A stretch of DNA of 64,000 nucleotides from Thermopolyspora sp040678635 (GCF_040678635.1 NZ_JBFATZ010000019.1:62001-126000), one strand, 5' to 3'; shown: positions 1-8,868, numbered from the stretch's first letter. The notes: generated from the sequence alone by a model not told the origin. Numbers and translations are program-made.

Positions 1-34
1 CCTCCACCAGGCGCGGCTGGCGACGTAACGCCGC

Positions 35-343
35 GTCCGCGAACTGCTGCTCGACAGCATCGCCTGTGGGCTCGACGCCTCTGGCATCGGCTGGGGCCAC
101 TCGCTGGTACGCGGTGCCATCGCGCTGGACGGCCCCGGCACCCATGCCACCATCTTCGGCTCGGCCACCCGCGTGAGCACCCTCACCGCAGAGTCCACAA
201 ACGCCCGGGACTCCTGCCGATCTTCCGGCACCGACGTTCTGACCGCGGTGCTGGTCGGCTACAAGGCCGGGTGCCTCGGCGCCGCTGGTCGGCCCAGCGC
301 ACGGCACTGCACCTCGCTGCACATGATCGCCGGGCGGCTATAG
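35..343 (+). pseudogene. MmgE/PrpD family fragment
   Basis: One open frame with an in-frame stop at 26-28 just before it and a TAG at 341-343. The translation resembles the N-terminal part of MmgE/PrpD-family dehydratases: a RELLLDSIACGL helix, a stretch ending THATIFGSATR, then VLTAVLVGYKAGC, matching the family's LLDTLGCxLAG, ATVIGxG and GYE elements. About 100 residues remain of a family usually near 450, so this is a remnant of a 2-methylcitrate-dehydratase-like gene. It lies just outside the leftmost att site and probably belongs to the chromosome that originally followed the tRNA-Arg gene. The family call is from pattern only. Confidence 0.5.
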
Positions 344-365
344 AGAAACCCCAGGTGAGGGCTGT

Positions 366-415
366 TTGGCCTGATCAAAGAGTGCCCCCGGCGGGGTTCT
401 GTACAGGTGGGCAAC
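366..415. other. attL: left att site of the tandem integrated elements
   Basis: Shares the 12-bp core AGTGCCCCCGGC (381-392) with sites at 8748-8797 and 30985-31034. Its right half matches the right half of the 8748-8797 site, and similarity continues about 60 bp further. Its left half is unrelated and is read as the original chromosomal flank of the tRNA-Arg gene. This is the pattern of a serine-integrase attL (chromosomal half plus element half). The predicted crossover is the central GG at 390-391. The assignment is inferred from comparing the three sites. Confidence 0.75.
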
Positions 416-501
416 ACCATGACCTGCGGGTTTCCCGCCATATTCTGGTGATCACAGATCGGTTTCGCATTAGAGACGGCCGTTGGTCCGTGTGCTATTG
501 C

Positions 502-867
502 TCATCCGTTGTGGCCGTGGTCGTCTTTCGGCTGCCTCAAGCGCCGGTATGAGTGGTGCGAGTGCTGTCCGGAGCAGTTCGGGCAGCGACCTGACGGTGC
601 GACGAGTCCGCTGGTCGCGGGAGATACGGCGGCGGGCCGTAGCCATCGTTGGAGTGCGACGCGTACCGCGGCGGCCACGCTCGCCGAGAGCACTCGGGCG
701 GTGTGCTGATCGGTATCGCCGAGGCGCTCGGCGATCACGGCGGTAAGGGGATCCTCGAATTGTGCGGCGGTGTCGAGGAATGTGTCGCGAAGCGACGGAC
801 GTGTGGTGATGAGGAGCAGCACGCCGCGATCGTGGCCGCCCAGGTCAGTGTACTGCTCCACGATCAT
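502..867 (-). pseudogene. TetR-family regulator, C-terminal remnant
   Basis: The frame running leftwards from 867 contains a segment typical of the C-terminal ligand domain of actinobacterial TetR regulators: RGVLLLITTRPSLRDTF, then QFEDPLTAVIAERLGD and SVAAAVRVALQRWL (compare the usual VAAAVRVALRRWL helix). No helix-turn-helix is encoded upstream in this frame, so the DNA-binding part is lost. Similarity ends near 600 and the rest of the frame is out-of-register sequence. The adjacent MFS remnant suggests a former TetR/MFS efflux pair. Confidence 0.5.
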
Positions 868-976
868 CGCCTGCCACGACCTCCCGCCAGCCGAGTTCGA
901 GGCCCGCTACCGAACTGAGATCGACCCGGCTATCCTCACCACAGCCAGTTGACCCGGCCTCCATCAAACGCGATGC

Positions 977-1245
977 GGTTCACCGGCGGCACCCCGACGC
1001 CGTCGGCGTGCTGACCGGCTTTTTGCTCGTCGGCACCGGCGACGTGCCCGCCGAGAGCTCCGGACCGGCCTCGGGGCTGATGACCGGCCACGAGATCGGC
1101 ACCGCCGGGCTCACCGCGATCGCCGACACCTCGCCACGCAGACCGGGCTGATCGACGGCTACGGCCGGGCCTTCGCCGCCCGCCGACGTCCTTGCCGCCC
1201 TGTTCGTCCTCGCCGGGCTTGCCGCCGGCGGCGGCAAGCCCGGCG
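977..1245 (+). pseudogene. MFS drug:H+ antiporter (DHA2-like) remnant
   Basis: Three short pieces in shifting frames recall the C-terminal end of EmrB/QacA-type transporters: ASGLMTGHEIGTAGLTAIAD (compare SGLxxTxRQxGGALGLAVLxT), then after a stop IDGYGRAFAA, then in another frame DVLAALFVLAGLAAG, a terminal membrane helix. Frameshifts and an in-frame TGA near 1150 make it a pseudogene. Its last helix runs into the first copy of the direct repeat at 1232. Confidence 0.45.
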
Positions 1246-1446
1246 TCACCGGCCACGGGCACGGGGCGCACCGTCACCGACCGGGCCGATCCCGGCGAAA
1301 AACCCGGCGATTTCCCCGGTGAGACGCACCGGCCCTCGCGCCGATTATTCCTCCAGGCCGCACCACCACCAGCACCTCGAGGAGTTCCTCTCGCTCTCCG
1401 GCACCCCCGCACCTTCATCGATTCGACCACGCTCAAGGTCACCGGT
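1232..1446. repeat. Direct repeat copy 1 (about 215 bp)
   Basis: Matches 2540-2751 in the same orientation. An exact block of about 40 bp starts near 1293 (copy 2 near 2600), and shorter blocks include CCCCGCACCTTCATCG and GGTCACCGGT. The repeat holds the end of an MFS-like frame, a leader, and the start of a small metal-binding protein gene. It reflects a partial duplication that now brackets the membrane protein gene at 1560-2309. No transposase or inverted ends are associated with it. Confidence 0.75.
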
Positions 1447-1527
1447 ATAACCTGCGCGGACTGCCGACGCGCGGCCACCGAGCAGATCACCGCCGTCGAC
1501 GAGGCGGGCTACGTCCTCGTCCCGTGA
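1390..1527 (+). pseudogene. Heavy-metal-associated (CopZ-like) domain remnant
   Basis: The frame reads RTFIDSTTLKVTGITCADC and continues for about 25 residues before ending at a TGA near 1525. VTGITCADC matches the GMTCxxC metal-binding loop of HMA/CopZ domains, and the following RRAATEQITAVDEAG fits helix 1 and the start of strand 2. A proper start is not clear: the equivalent position in repeat copy 2 has a GAGGAGG ribosome site and a TTG (2695), but here it is altered. The domain is shorter than a full HMA domain of about 65 residues. Confidence 0.4.
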
Positions 1528-1559
1528 CACCGTCCATCCCGCACGCCTGGAGGCCTGCC

Positions 1560-2309
1560 GTGTCCAGCACGTTTCCCGCTCACAGCGCCAACCCCGCGCA
1601 CACCGAACCCCCGCAGCGTCGCACGTCGCCGCGCCTGTCCGCCACGCTACTGCTCGTGGGACAACTCCTGTACATTGTGGTCACCCAGTTCCACGCCGAT
1701 GGGGACGCAAATAACCACCCCGCCGTGTTCGCCGAGTACGCCGACAGCGGGATCTGGACAGTCGTGCACCTCGGCCAGTTCGCGAGCATGGCGATCTTCC
1801 TCGCGGGGCTGCTCGCCCTGTTCTTCGCCCTGGACGTTCAGGCTGGAACGGCGAGATGGGCGGGTCGATTCGGTGCCGCTTCGGCGGTGACGACGCTGGC
1901 ACTGTACGGCGTCCTCCAAGCGGTGGACGGGGTCGCCCTCAAGCAGGCCGTGAACGCGTGGGCGAGCGCCCCGGACGCCGAGAAGGCGGCGCGCTTCGCC
2001 AGCGCCGAGGCAATCCGCTGGCTTGAGTGGGGGGTGAGGAGCTACCAAAACTTCGCCCTGGGCCTTGCTTTGCTCCTGTTCGCGGTCGCGGTCGTGCGGA
2101 CGGCTTGGGTTCCGCGCCCGATAGTCCACCTGATGGGGCTTTCCGGCATCACCTACCTGGTGCAGGGCTGGGCGGTCGGCTCCGCGGGTTTCTCGCGAAC
2201 GGAGACGATCGCAATCGTGTCGGCCTTCGTCCTAGACGTGGCGTGGATGATCTGGCTGGTCGTGGTCGCCTGGCGGATGCAGGAGTCGCAGGCCCCGTCG
2301 TCTGGCTGA
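1560..2309 (+). CDS. Hypothetical multi-spanning membrane protein
   Basis: The start chosen is GTG 1560 (MSSTFPAHS...); an ATG-less extension to 1524 is also open. The 249-residue product has a polar, Pro/Thr-rich N-terminus and then about six hydrophobic segments, including LSATLLLVGQLLYIVV, FASMAIFLAGLLALFFAL, ASAVTTLALYGVLQAV, FALGLALLLFAVAVV and a final pair ending IWLVVVAW. The layout resembles DUF4386-type or similar small actinobacterial membrane proteins, but I do not recognise a family with certainty. It is the only intact cargo gene in the left part of element A and sits between the two copies of a direct repeat. Confidence 0.6.
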   Translation: MSSTFPAHSANPAHTEPPQRRTSPRLSATLLLVGQLLYIVVTQFHADGDANNHPAVFAEYADSGIWTVVHLGQFASMAIFLAGLLALFFALDVQAGTARWAGRFGAASAVTTLALYGVLQAVDGVALKQAVNAWASAPDAEKAARFASAEAIRWLEWGVRSYQNFALGLALLLFAVAVVRTAWVPRPIVHLMGLSGITYLVQGWAVGSAGFSRTETIAIVSAFVLDVAWMIWLVVVAWRMQESQAPSSG

Positions 2310-2539
2310 TGAAGGTGTGGGCCGCGTGGCGCTGGTTTCCTTCGACATCGTCGGCGACCGCGCCGAGGCGAAGACGAGAGAGTGTCGGCCCCATCCAAGA
2401 CGCCGTGCATGGCACCGCGGGCTGAGCCCACACCCTGCCTTCGTCCAGATGCGGACCGCGGTGGCCGTCCCACCTGGGCGGCCACCGCGACGATCGAAGG
2501 TCGGCGGCCGCCCATCCTCACTTCGCTCGCCGCCCCCAG

Positions 2540-2751
2540 CGGCAAGCCCGGCGCCACCGGCCACGGTTCCGGCGGGAGGGCCACTGACCTGGCCGGTCCC
2601 GGCGAAAAACCCGGCGATTTCCCCGGTGAGACGCACCCACCCTCGCGCCGACTCTTCTATCTGACCGGACCGCCAACACCTTGAGGAGGTCCCCTTGCTG
2701 TCCAGCACGCCCCGCACCTTCATCGGCGTGGCCACCTTCGAGGTCACCGGT
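2540..2751. repeat. Direct repeat copy 2 with truncated CopZ-like start
   Basis: Second copy of the 1232-1446 repeat. A good ribosome site (GAGGAGG near 2683) precedes TTG 2695, which opens an 18-codon peptide ending in VTG then TAA at about 2752. This is the N-terminus of the CopZ-like gene, cut just before its CxxC metal-binding loop. Confidence 0.6.
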
Positions 2752-3102
2752 TAAATCGATCAACTTTGCGTCGAGCTCAACGCGGCGCATCACGGAGACT
2801 CGAACGTCATGACCATCTTCAGCCCGTCGATGAACTCCTTCTCAGTGGGCGTCTTATCCCTAAAGATGGCGAAGTGTGCCGCTTCGTCGGCGCCCCGCTG
2901 GCGACGGAGCCGGGATATCGGCACAGCTGTGTGCCGCCCGGGCCAGAAGAGGTCTGAGCGAGCACCGAATAGACGCATTCTTCTGTTTGATCCCAAGACA
3001 TCCGCTACGCACTGGTTGTGACGCTGACCGCGGCGCCCCAACAGCCTGACCTGACCAATACGCATATAGCCCTACAAGCACACAGAGCGTTACAGCACAG
3101 TC
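2752..3102. other. Non-coding or degenerate stretch
   Basis: About 350 bp between the CopZ-like remnant and the IS5-type transposase. No frame has a credible start with a ribosome site. A minus-strand stretch ending in FRDKTPTEKEFIDGLKMV (near 2815-2870) looks protein-like but is unplaced and too short to name. Confidence 0.4.
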
Positions 3103-3309
3103 ATGACCGTACGCCGCCGCTACCCCAGCGACCTGTCCGACGCCCGCTGGGAACTGATCGAACCGGTCCTGACCGCCTGGCGCGCCGAACGCCGCGCGCA
3201 TGCCCTGGACATCGGCCGTCCACCCGAGCACGACCTGCGCACCATCATGGACGCGATCCTGTTCGTGGACCGCACCGGCGTCCCCTGGCGCTACCTGCCC
3301 CACGACTTT
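3103..3309 (+). pseudogene. IS5-type transposase, 5' part (split by insertion)
   Basis: ATG 3103 opens a typical IS5-group N-terminus: MTVRRRYPSDLSDARWELIE, then HDLRTIMDAILFVDRTGVPW and RYLPHDF. The frame is broken after codon 69, where a Tn554-like unit (3310-5695) begins. The continuation TPWATVYGYFAAWRDAG resumes at 5696. Together the halves would encode an IS5-family DDE transposase. Confidence 0.8.
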
Positions 3310-3382
3310 CTATCAGTTACGTGGAATCAGACGCCGTAGGAGCCATCTCGTATCCTGCGGCGTTCCCATGAGCTGAGGAGGC

Positions 3383-4422
3383 GTGTTGGGCAGCGCGGTG
3401 GTGCTGGAGGAGAAGTGGCCGGTCCTGGGCCGGCATGAGCGGGCAGCCGAGTGGCTGCGGGTGTGGACGGACCTCGGGAGGGCTCCGCGGACGATCGATG
3501 CGTACGCCCGGGGTCTGGCCGAGTACCTGCTGATCTGCGAGCGGGACGACGTCGACCCGGTGACGGCGGGCCGCCTGCACGTTGCCGCGTTCGTGAAGGA
3601 CCTCTCCACGCGGCCGAGCCGCCGCGGAGCGAACGTGGTCGCGCTCGACTCGGGTGCAGGCCTGGCGAACGCGACCTTGCAGCAGCGGCTGGTGCCGGTG
3701 CGGTTGTTCTACGACTACCTGATCGAGGAAGGGCTGCGGGAGTCGAACCCGGTCGGGCGCGGCCGCTACACACCGGGCCGGAAGTTCGGCGGCCACGAGC
3801 GAGGGCTGGTCCCGCGGCTGGTGAAGCTGCCCTGGATCCCTGACGAGCAGCAGTGGCTCGACCTGCTGGACGTCGTGCGCCAAGAGCCGGCGCGGAACCG
3901 CGTGATGCTCGCCCTGGCCTACGACGCCGCGCTGAGGCGCGAGGAACTGTGCTCGCTACGCTTCGGATCAGGGCGGAGACGACGAAGACCCGCCGCGAAC
4001 GCGTGGTCCCGTACTCCGCTCCGACCGGCGTGCTGCTGTCGGGCTACCTCGTCCATCGGGCCGCGATCAGCCGGGCCCGCGGCCCGCTGTTCCTGTCGGA
4101 GTCGCGCCGCAACTACGGGCAGCCGCTGAGCCTTTGGACCTGGTCGAAGGTGATCCGCCGCGTCGCCCTGGCCGCCGACCTGCCGCGCTTCTCCACCCAC
4201 ACCACCCGCCACCTCTGCCTGACCGACCTGGCCAGGATGGGCTGGGAACTGCACGCCATCGCGACCTTCGCCGGACACCGCCACACCGAGTCGACCATGA
4301 CCTACATTCACCTGTCCGGACGCGACCTCGCAAAGAAGCTGAACCGCGGCATGCGGCAAATCCACTCCTGGCGCATCGACATGCTCACCCGAGCCGACCA
4401 CACGGGCGGGGTGAACCGTTGA
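3383..4422 (+). pseudogene. Tyrosine recombinase, TnpA-like, internally deleted
   Basis: GTG 3383 has a GAGGAGG ribosome site 2-8 bases upstream. The first frame gives an N-terminal SAM-like domain (RTIDAYARGLAEYLLICE) and the catalytic region through AALRREELCSLR, which contains the first catalytic Arg. Near 3960 the frame breaks. The protein continues in the +1 frame as LRIRAETTKTRRERVVPY, with the HTTRH box (about 4198) and GHRHTESTMTYIHLSGR, which holds the final His and the Tyr nucleophile. About 15-20 residues are missing at the break, so a deletion that is not a multiple of three removed the beta-hairpin after the first Arg. Confidence 0.7.
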
Positions 4423-5677
4423 CCGCGACGACCCCTGGGGTCTCCGGGGACAGCGGTGACAGCGCGGCCTGGGCTTGGCCACTCGACCTCACCCGCCACG
4501 ACCGGCGTGCTCTGGTGACCGGCGGCGAGGCGAAGGTGCTTGGCACGCTGGAGATCGAGCAGGTCAGACGCCTGGGACTGACGCCGCAGGCGGCCCCGAG
4601 GCGGCTGGTCGAGCCGCTGGCTCACGCCCGGGACTGCCTACCGCGGACGGCCGCACCTACCCGGCCGAGCTGATCCGGGCCATCACGCTGACCTGGCTGT
4701 TCGCGGGACAACGCAGCGACGAGGTCGCCCGGCTCCGGGTCGGCTGCATCCGCTGGCAGCACGACGGCATGCCCATTCCCGGCGACTCCGGCGAGGTTCT
4801 GGCCCGCGACACGGTCTGCCTGCTCGACATCCCCACCCACAAGACCGGCACCGCGTTCACCAAGCCGGTCGACCCACTCCTGGGGCAGGCGATCGAGGCT
4901 TGGCGGGCGGTCCGCCCGGCCCAGCCCGCGATCCTCAACCCGAAGACCAACCAGCGCGTGGACTTCCTGTTCGCCTTCCGCGCCCGCCGGGTCTCCAAGC
5001 ACTACATCAACGAGACGATCATCCCCATGCTCTGCCGCAAGGCCGGCGTCCCCACCTCCGACGCCCGCGGCAACATCACTAGCCACCGGGCCCGTTCCAC
5101 CATCGCCAGCCAGCTCTACAACGCCAAGGAGCCCATGACCCTTTTCGAGCTCCAGGAATGGCTCGGACACCGGACACCCGAAGCTACCGCCCACTACGCG
5201 AAGATCACCCCGAACACGCTGGCCAGGGCCTACAACGACGCCGGCTACTTTGCCCGCAACGTCCGCACGATCGAAGTCCTCGTCGACCGCGACGCCGTCG
5301 CCTCCGGCGCCGCCGCGAACGGCGAGCCCTGGCAGTACTACGATCTCGGCCACGGCTGGTGCACCTACACCTTCTTCGAGCAGTGCCAACACCGCATGGC
5401 CTGCGCACGCTGCGACTTCTACACCCCGAAGTCCTCCAGCAAGGGCCAGCTCCTGGAGGCCAAGGAGAACCTGCAAAAGATGCTCGCCGCCATCCCCCTG
5501 ACCGACGACGAACGCGCCGCCGTCGACGACGGGCAGGCGGCCCTCGATCAGCTACTGGAACGACTCACCGACGTCCCCACACCGGCCGGGCCCACCCCAC
5601 GTCAGATCGACGTTCCCGCCACCGCGACCCTGCTGCCGATCGTGGACGTCAGACAGGGCAAACCAGGAGGAGCTTGA
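4419..5677 (+). pseudogene. Tyrosine recombinase, TnpB-like, internally deleted
   Basis: TTG 4419 overlaps the TnpA-like stop (TTGA). About 75 codons are read before the frame shifts near 4640 into one running to 5677, so most of the N-terminal half of the usual roughly 650-residue TnpB is gone. The retained catalytic part is clear: AGQRSDEVARLRVGCIRW (Arg), a SHRARSTIASQLY box, and EWLGHRTPEATAHYAKITP with the Tyr. A Cys-rich tail (CQHRMACARCDFYTP) matches TnpB proteins. Long reading through 4475-5677 should not be taken as an intact gene. Confidence 0.65.
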
Positions 5678-5695
5678 CAAAGCTGATTCCATAGA

Positions 5696-6327
5696 ACGCC
5701 CTGGGCCACCGTCTACGGCTACTTCGCCGCCTGGCGCGACGCGGGCATCTTCACCCGCCTGTCGGGCCTGCTGCACCGCCTGGCACGCGCGCAGGAGGGC
5801 CGCCAGCCCGAGCCATCAGCCTGTGTGCTGGACGCCCAGAGCGTCAAGACCTCCACAACGTCCCCGCCGCCGACCAGGGCATCGACGCCGCCAAAAAGAT
5901 CGTCGGCCGCAAGCGCAGCATCGTCGTCGACACCCTCGGACTACTGCTGGCGGTACTGGTCACCGCCGCCTCCGTGCAGGACTCGGTCGCCGGCACCACG
6001 CTCATCGACCAGATCGCCACCGCCCACCCCACCGTCCGCAAGGCATGGGTGGACGGCGGCTACCGCCGGCACCTCGTTGAGCACGCCGCCGCCCTCGGCA
6101 TCGACATGCACATCGTCCGCCGCGACCCCGCCACCAGAGGCTTCAGCCCGCTACCTCGCCGCTGGGTCGCCGAGCGGACCCTGGGCTGGCTCATGCTCCA
6201 TCGCCGCCTGGTCCGCGACTACGAGACCCGGCCGGCCAGCTCCCGAGCAATGATTCACATCGCGATGATCGACCTCATGAGCCGCCGCCTCACCGGCGAA
6301 TCCACACCAACCTGGCGCGGCACCTGA
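5696..6327 (+). pseudogene. IS5-type transposase, 3' part
   Basis: Continues the transposase begun at 3103: PWATVYGYFAAWRDAG, then CVLDAQSVKTS with the first catalytic Asp. A frameshift near 5855 moves the frame to NVPAADQGIDAAKKIVGRKR, IVVDTLGLLLAVLVTAA and KAWVDGGYRRHLVEHA (second Asp). ERTLGWLMLHRRLVRDYE (catalytic Glu region) and a stop at 6327 follow. The gene is therefore broken twice, by the Tn554-like insertion and by this frameshift. Confidence 0.75.
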
Positions 6328-6619
6328 CCCGGGATCAGACAGAAACCCCGGGATAAAACGCCCACTCACAGCTGGTCGTGGCATCGTGCATCCGCCCATG
6401 CCACGACCAAGGAGCCCACCTGGTGTCTGGCCTTCGCCTATCGCCATACCGAACACAGAGACGACCCGAGGATCAGGTGCCTTACCCCAATGCCGGCGGC
6501 CCGGTCGGGCGCCCCGGCCCCGCCGAGGCGCAACTCGACGGTGTCGACCGTATAGATGATCGATGCGCAACCGATGGTTGTGCGGGCCTGGTATCCCACC
6601 CCGACCGGCAGGTGGCCTC

Positions 6620-6991
6620 ATGACGAACCGACGGCGACTTGACGACGCGGGAGAAGTAGAGCGTTCATCGGATGCGTCCCGGGCCACTGCCGGGAAAACG
6701 CGCCGGGCGCATCCCTCGCCGCGTATCGGTGGCGGCCCTGGCGGTGGCCCGGGGCGGTCCGCCGCCGCTTCCCCGGCGGCGGACCCGGTCGACCACCCCG
6801 GGCTGGGCGGGTCGGTCACCGGTCCTCCCCGCGTGGTCGTCGAGCTGGTGGTAGTCGACGGCGAGTTGGGCGAGCAACTGCATCGCCGGCAGGCGCAGGC
6901 GATCATGGAGGTGCTGACATGGTGGCAGGCCCAGCCCCGTTCCCGATCGATGCCATCACCACCGGGACACGAGGCGCCGCCACCCGGCTGA
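6620..6991 (+). CDS. Small ORF upstream of and overlapping the serine integrase
   Basis: ATG 6620 opens 123 codons that overlap the integrase start (6919) in another frame. The only structured part is VVVELVVVDGELGEQLHRRQ followed by AQAIMEVLTWWQ (about 6840-6925), a strand-helix unit of the kind often seen in short ORFs just before actinobacterial serine recombinases. The first 70 residues are Gly/Pro/Arg-rich. A GGAGGTG just before ATG 6919 lies inside it. Its role is unknown; an accessory or directionality factor is possible but not shown. Confidence 0.4.
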   Translation: MTNRRRLDDAGEVERSSDASRATAGKTRRAHPSPRIGGGPGGGPGRSAAASPAADPVDHPGLGGSVTGPPRVVVELVVVDGELGEQLHRRQAQAIMEVLTWWQAQPRSRSMPSPPGHEAPPPG

Positions 6992-8868
6992 CCGTCCGCC
7001 GTCCTGGCGGCACCGCTCTGCCACGCGGTCCGCTGCTGTGCGCCTTCTTGGGTCGTACCTCGACCGAGGACAAGCAAGATCCCACTCTGTCGATCCCTAG
7101 GCAGCTTCAGGCCAGCCGTGCCGCGCTCCCCGACCAGGCGATCATCGTGGCTCACTTCTACGACGTGGAAAGCGGCCGAAAGGACCTGGCCGCACGGGGA
7201 CACGGCCGTGGGCATGAACGCTTTTCGATCCCGGTGCCGCGCGATGGCGGCGTCGCCGACCTGCTGGCCGAGGCCGCCCGCCCCGACCGCCGGTTCGACG
7301 CGGTGATCTGCGAGTCGATCGACCGGATCGCGCGGCGCACCTACATCGGCACCCAGATCGAAAACCAGCTGGAACAACTTGGCGTGGTGCTGTTCGCCGC
7401 CGATGAGCCGATCGTCTTGGACGGTGGCAAACGCTCCACTCAGATCCTCACCCGCCGCGTCAAGCAGGGTGTGGCCGAATGGTACGTGCTGGAGTTACTG
7501 GAGAAGTCCTGGGCGGGGTTTGAGACCCACACTGAGCAGGGCTTCAACATCGGCAAGCCGCCCTACGGCTACAGCGCTCACAAGATTCCTCACCCGGTGC
7601 CCGCCAAACGCGCCGAAGGGGCCACCAAGCACCGCCTGGTCCCCGACCCGGTCCGCGGGCCGGTGGTCACCCAGATCTTCTCCTGGCGGGTCGTCGAACG
7701 GCTGGCCTATGTCAAGATCGCTGAACGGCTCAACGCCGACCCCGATCGCTACCCGCCGCCCGAGCCGGTCGACCCCGCCCGCGCGCTCGGCCGCTGGTCG
7801 GCCAGCGCGGTGCGGGAGATCCTGATCAACCCCAAGTACACCGGCTACATGGTGTGGAACCGCCGCGCGACCAAGACCGCCTCCGGCAAGCACAACCCGC
7901 CCCAGGCGTGGGTGTGGTCCAGCCGGCCCACCCACGAACCCCTGGTCGGCAAGGAGATCTTCCTGGCCGCGCAGCAGGTCGCGCCCAGCCGGGAACGCTC
8001 CCGCAGCAGTGCCGGGGCCAACACCGCCCATCCGGCCACCCACCGCTCCTACCCGCTGCGCTCCTACATCATCTGCGCCGCCTGCGGTCGGCGGATGTTC
8101 GGCAAGACCAGAACCCCCTACACGTACTACACCTGCACCCCCGCCAAGAGCCATCGTCCCGCCGGGCATCCGCCCGCCGTCTACGTCCGGGAGGATGCGC
8201 TGCTGGCGGGCATCAGTGACTTTTTCGCCCAGCGTGTCTTCAACCCCGCCCGCACCGCCTACTTGTCCGCCGCGGCAGCGACCGTGCAGGCACAGGCCGA
8301 GACCGACCGTCAGGCACGCATCGCCGCGCTGAGCGCGAGCATCACCGACATCCAAACGCGCCGGGCCCGGCTGGTACGCAGCCTGGAACTCACCGACGAC
8401 CTCACCGCTGAGCTGGTCCGTGACATCCAACTCCGCGCTGGCAAGCTGGCTGCCGACCAGGAGGAGAAGACCGCCGAGTTGGACAGGCTGCGGCGGGCCG
8501 AACCGGTACGGCAAAGCCCTGAGCTCCTTGATGCCCTGCCGACCGGCGCGCCCGATCTGACCATGCTGCCGGAGGAGATCTTGCGGCGGTTGTTTGAGGC
8601 GTTCCGGCTTCGAGTGGTCTATGACAAGGACACCAACATCGCCACCTGCACGATCACCATCGCCAGGGAATCACTTCACGCGGTCCAGCAGGCAGCCCAG
8701 CAAACGCTTAACGGCGGAAAAGAAGAGATGACAGCGGCCTTGGCGCAGTTGCCCTTCTGTGCAGTGCCCCCGGCGGGGTACTGCACAGATGGGCAACAAC
8801 GTGACCTGCGATTCTCCCACCACGTGCTCGTGATCAACGACCACTTCCGGATTGTGGATAGGGCATAA
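6919..8868 (+). CDS. Large serine integrase
   Basis: 649 residues. ATG 6919 follows GGAGGTG. The N-terminal resolvase domain has the catalytic serine in GRTSTEDKQDP (Ser48) and the Arg pair in ESIDRIARR. A recombinase domain follows (FNIGKPPYGYSAHK ... AVREILINPKYTGYMVWNRR), then a zinc ribbon (IICAACGRRMFGK ... YYTCTP), a coiled coil of about 60 residues (TDRQARIAALSASITDIQTR) and the C-terminal end. It is intact and the only complete recombinase in the mobile region. Its 3' end crosses the 50-bp dyad at 8748-8797, so the last residues after AQLPFCAVPPAG are encoded by the neighbouring element's left end. It presumably integrates element A into, and excises it from, the tRNA-Arg(CCT) gene. 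Confidence 0.9.
   Translation: MVAGPAPFPIDAITTGTRGAATRLTVRRPGGTALPRGPLLCAFLGRTSTEDKQDPTLSIPRQLQASRAALPDQAIIVAHFYDVESGRKDLAARGHGRGHERFSIPVPRDGGVADLLAEAARPDRRFDAVICESIDRIARRTYIGTQIENQLEQLGVVLFAADEPIVLDGGKRSTQILTRRVKQGVAEWYVLELLEKSWAGFETHTEQGFNIGKPPYGYSAHKIPHPVPAKRAEGATKHRLVPDPVRGPVVTQIFSWRVVERLAYVKIAERLNADPDRYPPPEPVDPARALGRWSASAVREILINPKYTGYMVWNRRATKTASGKHNPPQAWVWSSRPTHEPLVGKEIFLAAQQVAPSRERSRSSAGANTAHPATHRSYPLRSYIICAACGRRMFGKTRTPYTYYTCTPAKSHRPAGHPPAVYVREDALLAGISDFFAQRVFNPARTAYLSAAAATVQAQAETDRQARIAALSASITDIQTRRARLVRSLELTDDLTAELVRDIQLRAGKLAADQEEKTAELDRLRRAEPVRQSPELLDALPTGAPDLTMLPEEILRRLFEAFRLRVVYDKDTNIATCTITIARESLHAVQQAAQQTLNGGKEEMTAALAQLPFCAVPPAGYCTDGQQRDLRFSHHVLVINDHFRIVDRA
8748..8797. other. 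attP-like 50-bp dyad between tandem elements
   Basis: A near-perfect 50-bp inverted repeat: left arm 8748-8770 and right arm 8775-8797 match at 21 of 23 positions around the spacer CGGC (8771-8774). The outer arm sequence is GTTGCCC. Length and dyad symmetry are those of a serine-integrase attP, with central GG 8772-8773. The left arm matches the left half of the site at 30985-31034, and the right arm matches the right half of the site at 366-415. A full attP between two hybrid sites is what two elements of the same att specificity give when integrated in tandem. Confidence 0.8.

Larger units (their letters stand above)
3310..5695 (+). mobile_element. Tn554-like insertion with two tyrosine recombinase genes
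   Basis: The IS5-type transposase frame is interrupted after HDF (3309) and resumes with PWATVYGYF (5696 on), so the 2386 bp between is an insertion. It encodes two consecutive tyrosine recombinases in TnpA-TnpB order, as in Tn554-family elements. A 9-bp inverted motif TGGAATCAG lies near each end (about 3322 on the plus strand, about 5690 on the minus strand). No tnpC or resistance cargo is present. Both recombinases appear internally deleted, so the unit is probably immobile. Confidence 0.65.
391..8772 (+). mobile_element. Integrative element A (serine integrase, degenerate cargo)
   Basis: Bounded by the crossover positions of the att sites at 366-415 and 8748-8797, about 8.4 kb. It contains, left to right, a TetR C-terminal remnant, an MFS remnant, two copies of a metal-binding-protein leader, a membrane protein, an IS5-type transposase interrupted by a Tn554-like unit, a small ORF and an intact large serine integrase next to the right att site, the normal place for int. 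Most cargo is broken, but the recombinase and both att sites look functional. No replication or conjugation gene is visible, so if it moves it does so as an integrating mobilizable element. Confidence 0.7.

Noticed and set aside
870..950. IS3-family orfB C-terminal remnant (reading DLPPAEFEARYRTE)
   Set aside because: The similarity is limited to about 15 residues ending in a stop; too short to call beyond a note.
6378..6623. ORF between the IS5 remnant and the integrase
   Set aside because: No motif or ribosome site; it overlaps the start of the better-placed small ORF at 6620.
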